Part shown: positions 57,521 through 64,000 of the stretch, piece after piece
Numbering within the stretch: the stretch's first letter is position 1
How the letters are laid out: each line of letters starts with the position of its first letter
Notes under the pieces: generated by a model
Databases searched by the model: none
What the model saw: only the letters and a program-made list of their open reading frames with translations
What the model was told of the DNA's origin: nothing
Position numbers and translations under genes: made by a program
Assembly (NCBI RefSeq): GCF_020921035.1
Contig: NC_063156.1
Coordinates: forward strand, 24,290,283 to 24,354,282
Origin: Rhodamnia argentea
Taxonomy: Eukaryota > Streptophyta > Magnoliopsida > Myrtales > Myrtaceae
Reading direction: 5' to 3'
DNA length: 64,000 bases

Positions 57521-59253
57521 CCCATCTGGTTTTGATACCATTCATTAATCGCTTAGCTCGATCCATACGGGCCAACCTGTCGAAAAAGCGGACCGCAAAA
57601 TGGTAATAATCGAGAAGAGCAATCTTGTTTATCGATCACTCGATAAGGTCTCTCCAATTCGACACGAGACTCAGTATGTTTATATGTATTGAGTTTTCAA
57701 GAAACTAATATGCAAAGTTACTCTCATTTTTCTTATATTAGTTTTTCTTTAAATGATGATTTTGGGACAGGTTGGCGCCTCTTTATTAGGACGGACGATC
57801 GTGTGCAAAATTGGGGTGCACGTTGCATGTTTTCCACGGAGGCCACGAGAGCGACAATCGATAAGTCACCACCACAGACATTCCCTGTAACATTCGAAGC
57901 GCCACGACGTGGCAACATCGTGGGCGGCCTGATCGGGATACGGGAGAATCTACGCCGTTGAAGTGTCCAAGGGGCATTGAATAGCTTACCGACGTTTCGC
58001 CATCCATCTCAACATCGACCACCAAACTGAAAACTATCTAACATTATTACGTGACGACGTATATGACGCAAGAGTCGCCCTCATGAACCCCGCCATCCAT
58101 CTTACTTTGCCTTAATCGACGGTTAGATGTTTAAAGGCCACTAATCTAATCAACTCCTCAGCATGATCTCCCTCAAAATTAGATTGTGTTCCGAGGGGTA
58201 CTTAAGCAATGCTCTCTTAAAGGCATTCATTATGACCGTGACAATGGGTTCAATCGGCTAATGACGAAACTGAGCTATAATAAGACATATCGATGTGCCA
58301 TGCACTTTGCAATGGCAATACAGAACCGTCCGGTCCGCGATCGAGCAAGACGAAAGTCTCTTGCAAATACCACTCGCCAGCCTGCATCGAGGAGGAAGAG
58401 AGTAAGCACCGGCGGTCTGAACGGACTACGTGGACCGACGTTCTTGAATAAAGTTCGGCCCCCGAAATGGCGGCGTCTTGAATAAACGAAGGAAGGACCG
58501 TATTCAAGTCCGGAGAACTGTCTCTCGTACTGTTTACTATGTCGATCTCGTAAAATCCCCCCACCAAACAAATTTGAGGAGGCAAGTTAACTAGGGTTTT
58601 CAATTTCAGTTGCGCTCTATGATCATGATGCTTGGAAACGTTCGGCCCGTCTTCTTCAATCCCATAGCACCGAAAAGAGTGGCGAGAGCCTCTGATGTTT
58701 TCTGTCGCCTCTGTGACAAACCAGTTCTTCTAGGGTTGATTTTTTTTTTTTCCTTCTTGTGGTGAGTCGGTTGATTCCGCATTGAATGGCCCTACCCAAC
58801 GCCCACCGGCATCCATCAATGTTGCATACAAAGCTTCCCCTGTCGACCGTCGTGATCAGTCTTCTTCTTCTTCCCCATCTTGTTCAGGTTCAAGAAAGAG
58901 GAGAAGTTGAAAGTTCAGGGGTTCCTGAGGTTTTAACCAGAAGAGAGAGGGAGAGAGAAGCTAGATGCTCTTCTCTTCCTGTGGTTGACAAGAACAGTCA
59001 AGAGCTTCTGGCCATTTTACGTGGCTGAAGAAGCTTCGATCATCTTCTTGGTCATGAACTCTTTTCAGTTGCAGGCTCTTTTTGCATGAAAGTTATATGT
59101 TGGAATAGCGTCACAGACTCGTCGTTTCTTTCTGCTTCTCTCTCTTCCCACTACATTCATTCATATCCCATTCTCTCCCCCCAACCCCCCCACACCCCCC
59201 CCCCCCCGTCGAAACTTTCTTGTCATAACTCTCTCTCTCTCTCTCTAACTTCG
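57521..59253 (+). other. Upstream region of the ABCG11-like gene
   Basis: Several short frames on both strands (for example plus 57689-57961 and minus 58603-58250) lack family similarity. The part from about 58780 is CT- and GA-rich and likely contains promoter and leader. A C-rich tract at 59176-59207 and a CT run at 59230-59246 lie just before the start codon. Confidence 0.4.
59176..59207 (+). other. C-rich tract in the ABCG11-like leader
   Basis: Four C-runs of 6-13 bases separated by short spacers lie 47-78 bases before the start codon. The complementary strand fits a G-quadruplex pattern. A regulatory effect is only a possibility. Confidence 0.5.
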
Positions 59254-62200
59254 ATGGAGATTGAAGCAAGTCGGCACGGAGCCGGCAACGGGAACGACAG
59301 CCACAGTCGCGACGACAGAGATGGTGCCGGTGTTGGCGATAGCAGTGCTAACGGAGGGTCCGTGATCGGGCTCAGCCCGCTAAGCCAAACGCTGTGGAGG
59401 GACAGGAGCCGCGACGTGGAGGGAGGCGGCGGCGACGTGTTGGCCCGGCTCGCGTGGCGGGACCTGACCGTGACGGTGACGCACCAGAACGGGGAGGCCC
59501 AGAACGTGCTCGACGGGCTCACGGGGCACGCCGACCCGGGGACCCTCACGGCGCTCATGGGGCCTTCCGGGTCCGGCAAGTCGACGCTGCTCGACGCCCT
59601 CGCGAGCCGGCTCGCCGCCAACGCCTTCCTCTCCGGCACCATCTGGCTCAATGGCCGCAAGGCCAAGCCCTCTTTCGGAAGTGCTGTGAGTAATCTTGTT
59701 ACTCTCATCATCTACTCTCCTCTTTCGCCCTCTAATGGCGATGATTCTATGAAAATCAAGAACAACGATTAAGATTAATAAAGGTTATGGATCTTCCGAA
59801 CGTGCAGGTTAATAATCTCCATTCTATATGGAACTCGGCTGTCTGAGGCTATGCGTAATTAAGCCAAAAAAATAGTAATTTGACGAGATGATCCATAAAA
59901 AACTAAAGTGGGGTCAGAAGAATTAAATATTGGTACGAGGTTCAGGTCTCAGTCCAGGCACAGTAGAGATAGTTTGGACAGTCTTCATCCGATTCCGATG
60001 TGATGTTTTGCGTGTGAAGTTATATTGCACAGTTGATCATTAAGGAAGGCCTTCTGTACAATTTCTTCTTTTATGTATATACTGCACTTCATAGTTAGTG
60101 AGCCTTCCGGTAAGTTGAGGATCCACATCTCTGTACGCGAGTTGTGAAGATTGACGGATTTGTGTTTTTGGCCTGATGGTCAGGCGTACGTGACGCAAGA
60201 CGACACGCTGATCGGGACGCTGACGGTGAGGGAGACGATAATGTACTCGGCGAGGCTGCGCCTGCCGGACAAAATGCCGTGGGAGGATAAGCGGGCGCTG
60301 GTCGAGGGCACCATCGTCGAGATGGGCCTCCAGGAGTGCGCCGACACGGTGATCGGGAACTGGCACCTGCGCGGGATCAGTGGCGGCGAGAAGCGGCGCG
60401 TCGGCATCGCCCTCGAGATCCTCATGCGCCCCCGGTTGCTCTTCCTCGACGAACCCACCAGCGGCCTCGACAGGTGTTGATTTAGTAATAACTATAGGGA
60501 AACTCAATTGTAATGGTAGTAAACATGAAAATCAGCGTGAAGTATAGTAGATTGAACTTAAACGTACTCCCAGTAAGTCAATTTTATGGCAGTGCTTCAG
60601 CTTTCTTCGTGACCCAGACGCTCCGCAGCCTATCAAGAGACGGCAGGACTGTGATTGCCTCCGTGCACCAGCCGAGCAGTGAGGTCTTCGAGCTGTTCGA
60701 TAGGCTGTGCCTGCTTTCCGGCGGCAAGAACGTTTACTTCGGTGATGCCTCAGAAGCGTACGAGGTGATCGGTCCTCGTCCTCAAGAAGCGAAATTGTTT
60801 TCATGCTTCGAAACTGCTCTCGAGCCTAACCTGAAGCTTGGTAATGTCGCAGTTCTTCGCTCAAGCTGGATTCCCATGCCCTAGTCTGAGGAGTCCATCT
60901 GATCATTTCCTCAGATGCATCAACTCTGACTTTGATAAAGTCAAAGCCACTCTCAAGGGGTCTATGAAACATCAGGCACACAGCTTTCTTTTCTTCAAAT
61001 CTCTGAGTTACATGTATACATTATATTGTATGCACATCATAGAATCTCAGAATTGGTATTGCAATCGATTATTCGCGTCGTTCTAAACTGGTACAAGGTA
61101 ATTCCAATGACTTGCGCAGATTTTGGCAAGCGATGATCCTTTGGATAGGACTGCAACAGCTGAAGCTACCCGAGTTCTCATCGATTTTTATCGGTCTTCC
61201 CAATACTACTATTCGACTAGACAAAGAGTCGAGGACATGTCCAGAGCTGTAAGTCGGCTTCCGTTCTTGTATATGCTATACGACTTCTTTTGCGTCGTGA
61301 CCATTCCTCGTGGAGTCCTTCTGGTTTAAGAAATCCGCCATACCATGTTGTTGCAGAAAGGAACGGTACTCGATTCAGGAGGGAGTCAAGCTAGTTTCTT
61401 CATGCAAGCTTTCTCCTTGACCAAGCGTTCCTTCACTAACATGTCGAGGGACTTTGGGTATTACTGGCTGAGGCTCGCGATCTACGTTCTGGTCACCATC
61501 TGCATTGGCACGATCTATCTGAATGTAGGGACCGGCTATGGTTCGATCTTGGTATGTTCGAATTCGCATTCTCAGCTAATTCGCGACCGGGTGGACAATT
61601 AATCGGTTCTTTCCCCGCGTTTCACCCCCATCAAAGGAAGTGTCGCCAATGGCTAATGCGTTTTGACCATGTGATTTTATTCGTTATACAGGCAAGAGGT
61701 GCCTGCGCGTCTTTTGTCTTCGGCTTTGTCACGTTCATGTCAATTGGAGGATTTCCATGCTTTACAGAAGACATGAAGGTGATGTTCGCTATCTTACGCC
61801 TCGCAAACCATCAATTGGCTATGAGACTGAACTGTACACGACGGTCCGAACATCTTCAGGTTTTCCAAAGGGAGAGGATGAACGGCCACTACAGTGTCGC
61901 CGCATTCGTCTTCAGCAACACGTTCTCTGCAATGCCGTTCCTCATATTGATCACGTTCCTCTCGGGGACCATTTGTTACTTCATGGTTCGCCTGCACCCT
62001 GGATTCGAGCACTACCTGTTCTTCCTGCTCTCCCTTTACGCGAGCGTCACTGTTGTTGAGAGCTTGATGATGGTGGTCGCCAGCGTGGTCCCCAACTTCC
62101 TCATGGGCGTCGTCATAGGGGCTGGAATTCAGGTTCGTTCATTCATTACTGTTGATCTTATTTTTGACACAGATGAATGAGCCTGACCAAGAGCAAGCAA

Positions 62201-63045
62201 TACAATGCATACATGAGTTTTGAATCGTTTCTCAGTTATTTGACTTAGGAAAAACTAGCCCTTCCTTTCCGAAATCTACACTAGTCTTCAAAGTAACTTG
62301 TTTCTGCATCGATTGGTCTTAAGAGTTAAATTTGCTTAAAATGGCATAAAATGCAGCCAAGTGATCTGAGTTGAACTCCTTCCCCAACCAATCATGTATT
62401 GCCTTTTCGATTTCAGTCCACCTGATACTTGTTTACATATAATCATCCTCATTTCAGGGCATCTTCATGCTAGTTTCCGGCTACTTCAGGCTCCCAAAGG
62501 ACATTCCAAAGCCCGTGTGGCGGTATCCGATGTCCTATATCAGTTTCCACTTCTGGGCTCTTCAGGTAAAGGACTATGTCACCAATCTCATTACTCGAAA
62601 TACAAAAAAAGGATTCTTAATATACTAAAAATCAGTCTGACAATTGTTCTAGGGGCAATACCAGAACGACCTGAAGGGCTTGCTGTTCGACAACCAGTCA
62701 CCAGGCCTCCCGAAGATCCCTGGAGAGTATCTTCTGGTGAACGTGCTTCAGATCGACGTGAGCCGATCGAAATGGGTAGACCTCACGGTGCTCTTCAGCA
62801 TGATCGTGATATACCGCGTCATCTTCTTCATCATAATCAAGATCAATGAGGATGTGACTCCTTGGGTCTGGGGTTACATTGCCAGGAGGAGGATGCAGCT
62901 GAAGAATGGGACTCAGAACACCACAGTCACTGCTAATGTCCTGACCCAGTCGCCTTCTCTGAGGGCCTATGTGAGGAACCATGAAAACAGAACTGGTAGG
63001 AATCAGCAGGACTGTAACGAAAGAAAGTTTGAAGGTGGAGTGTAG
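59254..63045 (+). CDS. ABCG11: ABC transporter G family half-transporter, ABCG11-like
   Basis: Ten exons (59254-59685, 60184-60473, 60593-60764, 60853-60975, 61120-61248, 61357-61551, 61692-61778, 61860-62132, 62458-62565, 62653-63045) join in frame to 733 aa. The N-terminal ATPase has Walker [11 protein letters not shown]-loop AYVTQDD, signature ISGGEKRR, Walker [13 protein letters not shown] and the His switch ASVHQPS, all intact. The C-terminal half has six hydrophobic spans with the family phrases [38 protein letters not shown] and [20 protein letters not shown]. Similarity is strongest to ABCG11 (WBC11/DSO), a plasma-membrane half-transporter that dimerises to export cuticular wax and cutin precursors. 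The donor of intron 4 is GC (CAG|GCACAC), inferred because only this junction keeps phase and the conserved KGSMK..ASDDP run. ABCG12/15-type paralogy is possible but less likely. Confidence 0.93.
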
Positions 63046-64000
63046 GAAGATTGTTGCTAGATAGGATTTGGTGTGGTCTTGTAATCAATCTTTAGCTTGG
63101 CGCAATCTATAGTTTGTATGTATGTATGACTTAATCGCGCTTGATTAATCGCGCTTGATTATGATCGGGGAACATGGATACCTGAAAACATGAATTGAAG
63201 TTCTTTTCTTCTCTTGGGCCAAAGTAGGTCAATGGTAATTCAATGTTCATCACAAGCAAGACATTTACTTGGGATGCGTTTGTTTCCCTGAAAATTCATG
63301 AATTCAATAACATTTTCAAAAAATGACCAGTTATATAGCTCAGGAAAATTAGTAAACGGGAAATGATTTCATCGTCGACAACAATTAATAATTAATTATT
63401 TTCTTGAATGATAAAAAAAAAAATTCATTCATTCATCCTTTTGTGATTATCTGAATTTTGGACATTAATAATTCTAGGTTTTTTTTCCCTTCGCCCTGCC
63501 CGTCTGAAATTGGCTTCTCCGACATGAGTAGGCTCCTAGAGCAACCATTATTACACAGGATTGCCCCTTTGATGAACAGTAATTTTCTTTGGTGAAATAT
63601 TCAATAAATGAAACACAAAAGACGATCCACATTTTCAATCTTAAATTTCACGATCATTGAATCAGTCTCAGCAAATTCACCTACTATTCTACCCTCTCCT
63701 GTGGTCATAACAATATGATCAAATGACAGAGATCTTTTCTTAAAACGTCGGTGCATAACAACCGTAGAGTCAGATCTTGAAAGTTTGATACATATTTGGT
63801 TGAATTTACCTAACATGACATCTTTTGAAGGAAGTAACATCTAGCAGCAACTATGATAGTTGAAGAGACTGGTTAAAATTTAAGGATGATATGCCTCAAA
63901 TTCTACTCCTGGGATATGATGATTGGAGTGGCAAGAAGAGATAATCCAGTTTAACCAATCTTAGCAAGGACATGACATTTCATGCCTGTACCTGAAAGTT
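63046..64000. other. 3' region of the ABCG11-like gene and spacer; unassigned frame
   Basis: A short tandem 'aatcgcgcttgatt' pair sits at about 63131-63160. A minus-strand frame from ATG 63840 to a stop at 63601 (79 codons, Lys/Arg/Val-rich) is open and could be the last exon of a gene continuing beyond the window, but I recognise no domain in it. Confidence 0.3.

Noticed and set aside
1-64000. CRISPR arrays, bacterial operons or an undescribed multi-gene system
   Set aside because: Nothing of the sort is present; genes are independent eukaryotic transcription units of unrelated function and the repeats are MITEs, LTRs and microsatellites.

Overview
The window is nuclear DNA of a flowering plant, most likely a woody core eudicot. 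The genes are split by short AT-rich introns, the spaces between them hold retrotransposon and MITE relics, and every recognisable protein belongs to an angiosperm family. The style of the short 'foldback' repeats would fit Myrtaceae, but that is an impression and not a demonstration. There is no bacterial, organellar or CRISPR content.

Layout. 1-18 kb is a repeat graveyard. It holds foldback MITEs, a lone GRF zinc finger, a decayed Mutator-like (MULE) transposase on the minus strand, a 42-bp minisatellite, and a long Copia-type LTR split by a 2.74-kb solo LTR with a perfect 5-bp target duplication. After these come a broken endogenous pararetrovirus relic and CT/TA microsatellites. 18-24 kb holds a complete cytochrome P450 of the CYP724 type (+, nine exons) and a four-exon pectate lyase (-). 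25.8-33.7 kb holds a four-exon gene of the At3g52170-like family (-), an intron-containing LSM8 pseudogene (-) and a DEAD-box helicase of the RH41 type with a HIT zinc finger (-). 36.3-38.1 kb holds a three-exon TIP3-type aquaporin (+). 38.7-42.2 kb holds a six-exon calcineurin-like metallophosphoesterase (-), and 44.8-48.8 kb a six-exon DUF789 gene (-). 49-59 kb is mostly intergenic, with a G-box-rich tandem array and more MITEs. 59.2-63.05 kb holds a ten-exon half-size ABC transporter of the ABCG11 type (+).

I rebuilt all exon structures by hand from splice sites, phase and family conservation. All seven intact genes close in frame from ATG to stop. The genes do not form a pathway or cluster. 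Their likely roles are brassinosteroid side-chain oxidation (CYP724), wall pectin cleavage, RNA metabolism, seed-vacuole transport (TIP3), an uncharacterised phosphoesterase, and cuticle or lipid export (ABCG11).

The points most worth a second look are: loss of the selectivity-filter arginine in the TIP3 protein (NPA followed by Leu); two inferred GC-AG introns; an exon whose apparent stop codon is removed by a donor site; the LSM8 pseudogene; two foldback repeat families present several times each; and a roughly 150-bp tandem array carrying CACGTG motifs. I found no convincing previously undescribed multi-gene system.
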